DNA of 47,737 nt from an uncultured Rubrobacteraceae bacterium (GTDB taxonomy: Bacteria; Actinomycetota; Rubrobacteria; Rubrobacterales; Rubrobacteraceae). The position numbers and the translations under genes were made by a program. The stretch's first letter is position 1; the number at the start of each line of letters is the position of its first letter. Below, in pieces: positions 1 to 7,337 of the stretch. Below the pieces are notes generated by a model. That model was not told the origin of the DNA and ran no database searches. It saw nothing but the letters and a program-made list of their open reading frames with translations. The stretch lies in NCBI GenBank assembly GCA_902806015.1, contig CADCUZ010000030.1:1-47737 (forward strand). Reading direction: 5' to 3'.

Positions 1-522
1 TGTTACCTCCACCCGCCCGCCCGCCGATGTGTACTTGACGGCGTTATCTACTAAATTGGTGAACATAGAGGTGAGTTGTGTCTCGTCGCCGCGGACGGTG
101 TAGCGGGCGGCCTTGCCGAAGCGTTTCCACTGGAGGGTGATGTCTTTTCCGCGGGCGACCCTCCTCATGCCGGAGAGGACGGTCATAAGCACGCCGCGGA
201 CGTCCACGAGGATCGGGTACTCGGTCCTCTCTTGGCTCTCCAGCCGGGCCAGGTCGAGCAGGTCCGTTATTAGGTTGGCGAGGCGCTCGGTCTCCCTCTT
301 GAGTTGGGCGGCGAAGAGGCGCGCCTGGACCGGGTCTTCCACCAGGGTCTCCTCCAGGCTCTCGGCGAGGAGCTTGAGGCTGGTGGCGGGAGTCTTTAGT
401 TCGTGGGAGACGTTCGCGACGAAGTCGCGACGGATCTTGTTGACCCTCTCCAGCTCGTCGGGACTGAAGGGGCCGGTCCTCGGTGCCTCGTTTCTCGGTG
501 GATCGTGCCTCTCCAGCGCCAC
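1..522 (-). CDS. Sensor histidine kinase, cytosolic type (3' end outside window)
   Basis: Partner kinase of the response regulator just upstream: it should autophosphorylate a histidine and pass the phosphate to that regulator. Seen: HisKA dimerisation motif with SHELKTP (H40 of the proposed GTG start at 522) and the start of the HATPase domain with the N-box NLVDNAVKY near residue 155; the remaining ATP-binding part lies beyond base 1. No transmembrane segment or sensor domain precedes the HisKA helix, which is unusual for PhoR-like kinases. The GTG start lies in the same frame as the regulator, two codons after its TAA, so translation is probably coupled. The start is inferred, as the gene has no ATG. 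Family assignment is firm; the signal it senses is unknown. Confidence 0.88.
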   Translation of the reverse strand, partial: MALERHDPPRNEAPRTGPFSPDELERVNKIRRDFVANVSHELKTPATSLKLLAESLEETLVEDPVQARLFAAQLKRETERLANLITDLLDLARLESQERTEYPILVDVRGVLMTVLSGMRRVARGKDITLQWKRFGKAARYTVRGDETQLTSMFTNLVDNAVKYTSAGGRVEVT

Positions 523-525
523 CCG

Positions 526-1242
526 TTACCCCGGTCGCCCGGCCGGCTCCCTGAGCCTCGCCTCGAAGCGGTAGCCGAGGCCCCGCGCGGTGTGAATGTA
601 GTCGTAGGAGCTCTTCTCTTCGAGCGCGGCCCTTATCCTGCGCACGTGGACGTCTATGGTGCGCGAGGAACCCACCCCGGCGTACCCCCACACTTCCTTC
701 GCCAGCTCCTCGCGGCTCCGCAGCTCTCCGGGCGTAGAGGCCAGCGCCGCCAGGAGCCCGAACTCCTTCAGGCGCAGGTTCAGGGGTTCGTCGCCCACGC
801 GGGCCGTAAAGTTCTTCGTGTCCAACTGGAGGTCGCCGGCCTCAATGATCTTGCCGCGCCCCCCCGTCTCGCTGCGCTTGAGGTTAGCGTTGATGCGGGC
901 GACGAGCTCTTTCATCCCGAACGGTTTCGTCACGTAGTCGTCGGCCCCTGCCTCGAAGCCGCGGACCTTGTCCTCCTCGGCGTCTTTGGCCGTGATCATG
1001 ACGATCATCACGCCCGCGTCCCGCTCTCGGATGCGCTCGCAGACCTCGATACCCGACTCACCCGGGAGCATGATGTCCAGCAGGATCAGGTCGGGCCTGA
1101 GCTTCCGCGCCATCCGCAGGGCCTCGGCACCCGTCGTCGCCTGGCTTACCCCAAAGCCGGTCCGAGAGAGATTGTAGGCGAGGGTACCCATGATGACCTC
1201 GTCGTCCTCGACTATCAGGATCTCCGCCGTGCTCGTCACCAA
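526..1242 (-). CDS. OmpR/PhoB-family response regulator
   Basis: DNA-binding regulator of 238 residues. The receiver domain (about 7-120) has acidic residues E12/D13, phosphoacceptor D56 in LLDIMLP, T84 and K106 in VTKPFG. The winged-helix output domain (about 135-230) ends with the classic RTIDVHVRRIR recognition helix and RGLGYRF wing. Its promoter carries a 7-4-7 direct repeat of the kind bound by PhoB/PhoP proteins, so autoregulation and a phosphate-related role are plausible but inferred. It is transcribed with the kinase that follows it. Confidence 0.95.
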   Translation of the reverse strand: MVTSTAEILIVEDDEVIMGTLAYNLSRTGFGVSQATTGAEALRMARKLRPDLILLDIMLPGESGIEVCERIRERDAGVMIVMITAKDAEEDKVRGFEAGADDYVTKPFGMKELVARINANLKRSETGGRGKIIEAGDLQLDTKNFTARVGDEPLNLRLKEFGLLAALASTPGELRSREELAKEVWGYAGVGSSRTIDVHVRRIRAALEEKSSYDYIHTARGLGYRFEARLREPAGRPG

Positions 1243-1281
1243 AACGCGCCCTCTCCTGCTCTTCCGACCCGAACTAACCGC

Positions 1282-1310
1282 AGTATAAACGTCGGGTTCC
1301 CACGCTTCAT
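1282..1310 (-). promoter_or_regulatory. Promoter of the two-component operon
   Basis: On the minus strand ATGAAG (1310-1305), 17-base spacer, TATACT (1287-1282). Transcription would start about 30 bases before the regulator start codon. Confidence 0.6.
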
Positions 1311-1313
1311 TCT

Positions 1314-1331
1314 TTTAACGGGCGTTTAACG
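1314..1331. promoter_or_regulatory. Pho-box-like direct repeat
   Basis: TTTAACG, four bases, TTTAACG: two identical 7-mers with an 11-base period, lying immediately upstream of the -35 element of the regulator's own promoter. This is the layout of PhoB/OmpR-family operators. Binding is inferred. Confidence 0.5.
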
Positions 1332-1678
1332 CTGGCACCGGAGCCTGAAGCGACCACCCGTTTCGGACACGATACTGCACGCCTCTTGTTCTTCACGGAA
1401 AGGATCGCCTGGCTGGATCACACCCGAGCCCCCGTACGAGAAGCCGGAGCTGGGACCTTCGCGTAGAGGAGGCTCTCCGAAGTTAGGCTAATAATCCTTC
1501 GCCGCTGTGAATAACGATGCGGGGTTCGTCAGCGTTACGATCGATCGATCCACCTTCCGTCGAGCTGAACCGGGAGGTGTTACATGGACGAGTAAAGATG
1601 CAGCGACGCCGCAACCTGTGCGGCGTTCTCGATCTACGGGCGAGGGCAAGTTTTCGATCCGGGCCTCCCACATCCTGC
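1332..1678. other. Non-coding gap between divergent operons
   Basis: No convincing gene on either strand: open frames here have unnatural composition. A TAATAAT element at about 1489-1495 could be a -10 box, but nothing downstream of it looks like a start. Confidence 0.4.
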
Positions 1679-1708
1679 CTGAACCTACGCGCCCGCCACC
1701 GCTACAAT
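1679..1708 (+). promoter_or_regulatory. Candidate promoter of the epimerase operon
   Basis: CTGAAC, 18-base spacer, TACAAT (1703-1708). A start near 1715 gives a leader of about 26 bases containing the GGAGGG ribosome site. Confidence 0.45.
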
Positions 1709-1740
1709 GCGACAGACGGGACCCGCGCGGAGGGAGCATC

Positions 1741-2742
1741 TTGCGGACGAGAGTGCAAAAATCGACGGTCCATACCAGACGCGCCTTCGCCATCGCGCGC
1801 TCGTCGGACGACACCTTCGAGCGCGTGGTGTTCGAGGCCGAGGAAGACGGCGAGATCGGCCGGGGTGAGGCCGCCCCCTCGGGCCGCTACGACCAGGACG
1901 CGGAGGGTGTCGCCACGGCGCTGGGGGACGCCGAGATCCCGGACCCCTGGGACGTCGAAGGTGCGCTCCGCCGCAACGCCGACCTGCCCCCGGCGGCGCT
2001 CAGCGCGCTGGACGGCGCCCTGCACGACCTCGCGGCGAAGAGGCTCGGCGTGCCGGTCTACCGGCTGCTGGGGCTCGGGAAGCCGCGGCCCGTCTCTGCC
2101 TACACCCTCGGAATAGCCGACCGGGAGACGACCGTTGCTGACGCCGAGAGGCTGCGAGATTACCCGATCCTCAAGGTGAAGCTCGGGGGCTGGGACGACG
2201 TGGAGACGCTGCGGGCGGTGCGGGAAGTCTCGGGGGCGGAGCTCTGGGTCGACGCGAACGAGGCGTTCTGCCCCGAAGAGGCGGTCGAGCTCGCGCGCGA
2301 GTTGCGGGAGGTCGTCGGCATGATCGAACAGCCCGTCCCGGTCTCGGCCGGCCCAGGGGCGCTGCGGGCGGTCACCGAGGTGGCCCACCCGGTGCCCGTG
2401 ATCTCCGACGAGGCCGCCTTGGACGCCCGGGACGTGCCGAAGCTGGCGGGTTCGGTCTCCGGGGTGAACGTCAAGCTCGCCAAATGCGGCGGCATCCGAG
2501 GGGCGCTTGAGATGGTCCACGCCGCCCGCGCCCACGGGATGAAGCTCATGCTCGGCTGCATGGTTGAGAGCTCGCTCGGGATTGCCGCCGCGGCCCACCT
2601 CTCCGGCCTCTTTGACTTCGTGGACCTCGACGGCGCGATGCTCCTGGCCGACGATCCGTTCGCGGGTCCTGAGTACTGGCGGGGACGCATCCTGCTCCCC
2701 GACGCCCCCGGACTGGGCGTGTGGCCCGCGGGGCCGCGATGA
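1741..2742 (+). CDS. Dipeptide epimerase-like enolase-superfamily protein
   Basis: Member of the muconate-lactonising/enolase superfamily, closest in motifs to L-Ala-D/L-Glu epimerases, which move a proton at the alpha carbon of an amino-acid residue. In the 333-residue product I see the KxK acid/base pair (K145, K147), metal ligands D171, E196 and D223, the second catalytic lysine in NVKLAKCGG (K245), and the late DLDG motif. The TTG start at 1741 is chosen because GGAGGG lies seven bases ahead and homology begins there; the open frame upstream has no natural composition. Its stop overlaps the start of the DUF1611 gene (ATGA), so the pair is one operon. The neighbour suggests N-acyl-D-glutamate or a related compound as substrate, which is inference. 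Confidence 0.88.
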   Translation: MRTRVQKSTVHTRRAFAIARSSDDTFERVVFEAEEDGEIGRGEAAPSGRYDQDAEGVATALGDAEIPDPWDVEGALRRNADLPPAALSALDGALHDLAAKRLGVPVYRLLGLGKPRPVSAYTLGIADRETTVADAERLRDYPILKVKLGGWDDVETLRAVREVSGAELWVDANEAFCPEEAVELARELREVVGMIEQPVPVSAGPGALRAVTEVAHPVPVISDEAALDARDVPKLAGSVSGVNVKLAKCGGIRGALEMVHAARAHGMKLMLGCMVESSLGIAAAAHLSGLFDFVDLDGAMLLADDPFAGPEYWRGRILLPDAPGLGVWPAGPR

Positions 2743-3764
2743 CCAACGGCCAGAAGCGCCGCTACGTCGTCCTAGCCGAGGGCCGTTTCCGCAGGGCGAA
2801 GACCGCCCACGGCGTGCTGCGCTACGGCGGGGACGACGTCGTGGCCGTTCTCGACTCGACGCTGGCCGGACAGAGCGTCCGGGGGGTGATGCCGGGGCTT
2901 CTCCCCGACCCGGGACGCGACGCCCCGATAGTGGGAACGCTCGGGGAGGCGCTCGCGTCCTCGCCGACTTCTATTCTAGTAGGGGTCGCACCGGCGGGGG
3001 GGAGGTTGCCGGGGGAGTGGATAGAGACCCTGCGCGGGGCGGCCGAGGCGGGTCTGGAGATAGTAGGCGGCCTGCACCAACGCCTCGCCCCGGAGTTCCC
3101 GGGAGCCCGGGTGTGGGACGTGCGCGAGCCGCCGGCGGAGCCGCCGATTTTCTCGGGCGAGGGCTTCGGGGTCGCGTCGAAGGTCGCGCTGACCGTGGGG
3201 ACCGACGCGGCCATCGGCAAGATGACCGCCGCCTTGGAAATCGAACGGGCGGCGAGGGAGGCCGGGGTCGCGGTCGGGTTCGTCCCGACCGGCCAGACGG
3301 GCGTCATCGTCGCCGGGTGGGGCGTGTGCGTGGACGCCGTCGTCTCGGATTTCGTGGCGGGCGTTTCCGAGGGGCTCGTGCTACGGGCCGCGAAGTCCTC
3401 ACCCAACCTGATCCTGGTAGAGGGCCAGGGTGCCCTCTCGCACCCGGCCTACTCCGGGGTGACGCTCGGCCTCCTCCACGGCTCCTGCCCAGATTGCCTC
3501 GTGCTCTGCGTCTCCCCCGAAGAGGGCCCAGGCTACGCGGGCGTCCCCCGCCCGTCCTCCGCCCACGCCGCCAGGCTCTACGAAGAGGTCGCCGCCCTCG
3601 TCAAGCCAGCCCCCGTCGTCGCCGTCAGCGCCAACACGAAGGGCCTGGACGACAAAGATGCCAGAACCTTTACAGAGAAGGTGGCCGACGAAACCGGGCT
3701 CCCGACGGCCGACCCTTTCAGGTGCTCCGCAGAACCGATCCTGGAGGCGGTGTTAAAGTGCTAG
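2739..3764 (+). CDS. DUF1611 protein (DgcN-like)
   Basis: 341-residue DUF1611 protein. An N-terminal Rossmann-like domain is followed by a P-loop domain with GTDAAIGKMT at 154-163 and PTGQTG, VEGQGALSHPAYS motifs. As I recall, a DUF1611 protein (DgcN) acylates D-glutamate in marine bacteria and archaea, working with an enolase-superfamily racemase (DgcA) that passes the acylated D-amino acid to the L form. The start overlaps the epimerase stop by four bases, the same pairing as in those clusters. I infer D-glutamate (or D-amino-acid) use, perhaps from peptidoglycan turnover; the acyl donor and substrate cannot be read from sequence. Confidence 0.82.
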   Translation: MTNGQKRRYVVLAEGRFRRAKTAHGVLRYGGDDVVAVLDSTLAGQSVRGVMPGLLPDPGRDAPIVGTLGEALASSPTSILVGVAPAGGRLPGEWIETLRGAAEAGLEIVGGLHQRLAPEFPGARVWDVREPPAEPPIFSGEGFGVASKVALTVGTDAAIGKMTAALEIERAAREAGVAVGFVPTGQTGVIVAGWGVCVDAVVSDFVAGVSEGLVLRAAKSSPNLILVEGQGALSHPAYSGVTLGLLHGSCPDCLVLCVSPEEGPGYAGVPRPSSAHAARLYEEVAALVKPAPVVAVSANTKGLDDKDARTFTEKVADETGLPTADPFRCSAEPILEAVLKC

Positions 3765-3843
3765 TCGGCACGCCCTGGCTTTCGGTGGTCGGCTTTTAGG
3801 CCGCCCCGTTGGCCCCCGTTTTGCACGACCAAGCATCCCCTTA

Positions 3844-3852
3844 TGTTAGAAT
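3844..3852 (+). promoter_or_regulatory. Extended -10 promoter, leaderless layout
   Basis: TG, one base, TAGAAT (3847-3852); TTGCAC at 3821-3826 is a distant -35 candidate. The hexamer ends seven bases before the GTG at 3860, so the transcript should begin at or next to the start codon. Confidence 0.55.
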
Positions 3853-3859
3853 CCCGTAC

Positions 3860-4405
3860 GTGGCACGATGCTTGACGCTTAACGCTAGCTACGAGCCCGT
3901 GGCCCTGGTGCCGGTCAAGAGGGCCATCGTCCTCGTGGTCTCCGAGAAGGCCGAGATCGTCGAGGCGAACCTGGAGCAGAGGTTCCGCTCGGAGAGATCG
4001 GAGTACCCTTACCCGCTCGTGATCCGGCTCGTCAAGTACGTCGAGATCCCGCGCCGGCTGCGCAAGCACGTCACGAACGCCATCCTCTTCGCCCGCGACA
4101 ACTACAAGTGCCAGTATTGCGGCAAGCACCGCAACGACCTCGGCCGTCGCGACCGCCTGACCCGCGACCACGTGAAGCCGATCTCCAAGGGCGGCTTGAA
4201 CACCTGGGATAACGTCGTCACCGCCTGCACCAAGTGCAACGCGCGGAAGGGCAGCCGTCTCCCGATGGAGTGCGGCATGTACCCCAAGACCACGCCGAAA
4301 GAACCGCGCTACGTCGTCATGGTCTGGTACTGCCGCGACCTCAACGAGGTCCAACGCCGCTACGTGGACCAGTTCTACGGAACCGGGAGGTTGACGGCCT
4401 CCTAG
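3860..4405 (+). CDS. HNH endonuclease
   Basis: 181-residue protein of the common bacterial HNH family that starts with a LNASYEPVAL-type N-terminal domain. The nuclease core has a zinc site formed by CQYC (C84, C87) and CTKC (C123, C126), the catalytic RDHVKP (D103, H104) and the NVV asparagine region near 118. GTG at 3860 is chosen because it matches the usual family start and the -10 box lies just upstream. It is a single gene, not next to a restriction methylase or phage genes, so the role is unknown; these proteins are often chromosomal and may act in DNA repair or mobile element functions. Confidence 0.87.
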   Translation: MARCLTLNASYEPVALVPVKRAIVLVVSEKAEIVEANLEQRFRSERSEYPYPLVIRLVKYVEIPRRLRKHVTNAILFARDNYKCQYCGKHRNDLGRRDRLTRDHVKPISKGGLNTWDNVVTACTKCNARKGSRLPMECGMYPKTTPKEPRYVVMVWYCRDLNEVQRRYVDQFYGTGRLTAS

Positions 4406-4759
4406 CCATCGTCTCCGACGGCCTTGGGGTAACGCGGCTCTTCACCCCGTGCCGGCAATCCCGCCGCGCGTCCCTCGTAGGAGCTGTCTCTTGGTCCGCT
4501 CGGGGGGTTGAAGAAGACGGCACTCGTCGGGGCCTTCTCCACCCTCTTGTCGAGGCCGTTCTGGCGCTAGTAGTTGGCCAGCTTCTTCGGGACAAGCGAG
4601 GCGGTGACGGTCCGGATCGAGGCCGCCGGGTTTTGTCGAAGGACCCTACCTGACGGGTTGTGGCGGCCGGAGAAGATCGCCCGGCCGCCAACCCCACGCA
4701 CGATCCCTGCGCTCGGGGGTCAGTCGGTGGCGGGTCTAATGGCGGCGCATTGGGGGCCG

Positions 4760-4976
4760 GACCGTCGTCGCAGACCTTGGGCCGGAACGAGTCGCTTTCA
4801 CGGTAGGGGTCGCCGGAGGTGTGAGTGATGTCCCCGTCGGGGTTGACGCGCGCCGTGCCGCGCTCGGGCGGCCCTGCCACTCGTACAGTGCTCGGGTTCA
4901 GCGCGCCGTCGGCGTCGTTCTCGAGGACGTTGGCGACCACCGGTCGACCGTAGAGGCGGCTTCGAAACTCGCCCAC
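4760..4976 (-). pseudogene. Remnant of an Ig-like/VCBS surface repeat protein
   Basis: The minus frame from 4976 reads like one bacterial Ig/cadherin-like repeat: VVANVLENDADG, NPSTVRVAGPPERGTARVNP and a DSFRPKVCDDG end, where SFTYEVCDDG is typical. The flanking stretch (4406-4760) has fragments in other frames with stops, for example AASIRTVTASLVPKKLANY then TAG, so the gene is decayed. No signal peptide or anchor is left. The rest of 4406-5069 holds no gene I can support. Confidence 0.5.
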
Positions 4977-5069
4977 AGCGACTGCCGAAAAGGCCGATCG
5001 TCGAAAACGGGGGCCCGTAGGGCGTAGCGGGCCGACACGCTTTCGGGGGGTGCGCTGACGGCTATCGGA

Positions 5070-5075
5070 TATAAT
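5070..5075 (+). promoter_or_regulatory. -10 element of the moxR operon
   Basis: Perfect TATAAT; the -35 region is weak. Transcription from about 5082 leaves a short leader with AGGA before the TTG start. Confidence 0.5.
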
Positions 5076-5109
5076 CCACTCTCATCCCAGGGCCAAGAAC
5101 AGGATTTCT

Positions 5110-6057
5110 TTGGACTACAACGGTTTCTCGGAGAGGGTCGGACGCATCGTCGAGAACGTCGAGCGCGCCGTGTCCGGCAAGCGCGAGAGCGTCTTTATGG
5201 CCGTCGTGGCGATGCTGGCGGGGGGCCACGTTCTAATAGAGGACGTACCGGGGGTCGGTAAGACCCTGCTGGCTAAATCGCTCGCGCGTTCTATTAAGGC
5301 GGAGTTCCGGCGGATACAGTTCACGCCGGACCTTCTGCCTGCGGACGTTACGGGGCTGAACGTCTACAATCAGGGCGATGGGGATTTCGAGTTTTGGGCC
5401 GGGCCAGTCTTCGCGAACGTGGTGCTGGCTGACGAGATCAACCGCGCCTCACCAAAGACCCAGAGCGCCCTCCTGGAGGCTATGGAGGAGGGATCCGTAA
5501 CGGTAGACGGGGTGACGCGTCAGCTCCCTCAGCCCTTCGGGGTGGTGGCGACCCAGAACCCCGTGGAGCACGAGGGCACCTACCCGCTCCCGCACGCGGA
5601 GCTCGACCGGTTCATGGTCAAGATGCGTATAGGCTACCCGGACGAGGACGCGGAGACGGAGATGCTCCGCCTCTCCCGGGACCCAGTCGCCGACCTCTCG
5701 CCCGTCGTAGGCGTCGAGGAGTTCCTCCAGATGCGGCGCCTCGTCGAGGAGGTCTACGCGAGCGAGGCCGTCTTGCGGTACGTGGTCTCGGTGACGTCGG
5801 CCACGAGGGAGCACCGCGGGATCAACCTCGGCGCCTCCCCCCGGGCGAGCCGGATGCTACTCTCTGCCGCGCGGGCGCGAGCCGCCGCGAACGGCCGCTC
5901 CTACTGCGCGCCGGACGACGTCAAGGCGATGGCGCCCAGCGTGCTGGGGCACCGGATCATGCCTGCCGCCGGCGCGGGCGACGAGGGCCCTTCGGGAGCC
6001 GCCGAGGGGCTCGTGCGCGACATCCTCTCCTCCGTGCCCGTGACGGAGGCGGTGTAG
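5110..6057 (+). CDS. MoxR-family AAA+ ATPase
   Basis: 315-residue AAA ATPase of the MoxR group, which acts as a chaperone-like partner of DUF58/VWA proteins. Walker A is GVGKT at 48-52, Walker B has D108-E109 (LADEINRA), and sensor 1 is the ATQNP segment. The TTG start has AGGA about six bases upstream and the family's normal N-terminus. It is the first gene of a three-gene operon: its TAG overlaps the GTG of the DUF58 gene by one base, and the transglutaminase follows. This MoxR-DUF58-transglutaminase set is conserved in many actinobacteria; its exact job is poorly known. Confidence 0.94.
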   Translation: MDYNGFSERVGRIVENVERAVSGKRESVFMAVVAMLAGGHVLIEDVPGVGKTLLAKSLARSIKAEFRRIQFTPDLLPADVTGLNVYNQGDGDFEFWAGPVFANVVLADEINRASPKTQSALLEAMEEGSVTVDGVTRQLPQPFGVVATQNPVEHEGTYPLPHAELDRFMVKMRIGYPDEDAETEMLRLSRDPVADLSPVVGVEEFLQMRRLVEEVYASEAVLRYVVSVTSATREHRGINLGASPRASRMLLSAARARAAANGRSYCAPDDVKAMAPSVLGHRIMPAAGAGDEGPSGAAEGLVRDILSSVPVTEAV

Positions 6058-7337
6058 TGGCCTTGCCACGGCGTGCCGGAAGGGATGGTTCGCGCCTCGC
6101 CGTCAGGCCCACGTCCGCCGGCTGGCAGGTGCTCGTTGCCGGCGCGGCGGTCTTTTTCGTCGCCCGACTCATAGGCACCACGCAGTTTCACCAGCTCGCC
6201 TACGCGCTGCTGGCCCTGGTCATCGTCTCCTTCGCGCTCGGGGTAGCCGGGAGCCGGGGGGTCCGCTTCTCGCGCTCGGTGCCGCCGGGCACACACCTGA
6301 CGGCGGGGGAGACCTCGGGCGTGGTCTTGAAGCTCTCTCGCACGCGGTTCGGCGCGTCGAGGGCTGAGGTTGTGGACCGCCTGCCCGAGCCGCGCGCCCT
6401 GAAGTTCCCGGCCCCGCGGGGGGGGAGCCGGACGGCGGCGTTGGAGGCGGCGCTCTGCTTCCCACGGCGCGGGGTCTACGAGCTCGGCCCGGCCGAGATC
6501 CGGGTCTCCGACCCGTTCGGCCTTCTGGGCTTCTACCGGACCTTCCCGGAGAAGACCGAGGTGATCGTCTACCCGAAGACCCACGCCCTGCCCGGCTTCC
6601 CCCTGCGAGGCGGGGACATGGAGGCGGGTTCTCGGGGATCTCGCGGGCAACGCGGGGACGAGTTCGCGAGTTTGCGCGAGTATCGTCGGGGGGACGACCG
6701 GCGCCACATCCACTGGAAGAGCGTGGCCCGCACCGGCGAACTTTTCGTCAAGGAGTTCTCCCTAGAGGCCCCGCGCCGCCACACGGTAGTCCTCGACGCC
6801 CGAAGGGAGGGCATAAGACTCCACGAAGACGAGGTGGAGGACGCCGTCTCCGTCGCCGCCTCGGTGCTGCGCCACCTCTCTCGCGAGCGCCTGCCGCTGC
6901 GCCTCCTCTGCGCGAACGCGGCCGTCGAGGCCACGGAGTTTGGCCACGACAACGCCCCGTACCGGGAGTCGATGCGCCTCCTGGCGCAGGTTCGGGCCGA
7001 CGGGGTGCGTCCCCTCTCCGAGGTTGTGCTCGAAGGACGCGGCGGGCTTGGCGAAGGCGTCGTGCTCGTTTGGCGCACCCGCGACGCGGGGCTGCCGGCG
7101 GCGGTGCGGTCCTTGCGGGACGCCGGGCTCTCCGTCGTCGTGGTGGCCCTCGCGACGCACACCTACCGCACGCCCCCCAGCAGCGTCGGCGCGGCGCAGG
7201 GGCGGCGGGATGAGTTCGGCCGATCTCTCGGACTGCTGGAGGCCGCCGGCGCAGCGGTGCGCGTGGTCGCCAGCCCTACGGGAGTTGGCAGGCTGTCGGG
7301 GTCGCGGGGGGCTGTACGAATGGGGGGGATCGGGTGA
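6057..7337 (+). CDS. DUF58 domain protein
   Basis: 426-residue membrane protein. Two hydrophobic segments lie near residues 22-60 and are followed by an extracytoplasmic beta domain and the DUF58 core, seen as GSRGQRGDEFASLREYRRGDDRRHIHWK-type residues around 185-225 (key: RGDD, HIHWK), then a VWA-like domain with a DAR metal-site-like start. The GTG start overlaps the moxR stop. It is the presumed client or partner of the MoxR ATPase. The last codons overlap the transglutaminase start (GTGA). Confidence 0.9.
   Translation: MALPRRAGRDGSRLAVRPTSAGWQVLVAGAAVFFVARLIGTTQFHQLAYALLALVIVSFALGVAGSRGVRFSRSVPPGTHLTAGETSGVVLKLSRTRFGASRAEVVDRLPEPRALKFPAPRGGSRTAALEAALCFPRRGVYELGPAEIRVSDPFGLLGFYRTFPEKTEVIVYPKTHALPGFPLRGGDMEAGSRGSRGQRGDEFASLREYRRGDDRRHIHWKSVARTGELFVKEFSLEAPRRHTVVLDARREGIRLHEDEVEDAVSVAASVLRHLSRERLPLRLLCANAAVEATEFGHDNAPYRESMRLLAQVRADGVRPLSEVVLEGRGGLGEGVVLVWRTRDAGLPAAVRSLRDAGLSVVVVALATHTYRTPPSSVGAAQGRRDEFGRSLGLLEAAGAAVRVVASPTGVGRLSGSRGAVRMGGIG

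Noticed and set aside
1507..1740. N-terminal extension of the epimerase
   Set aside because: Composition is unnatural, the family start and a good ribosome site point to TTG at 1741.
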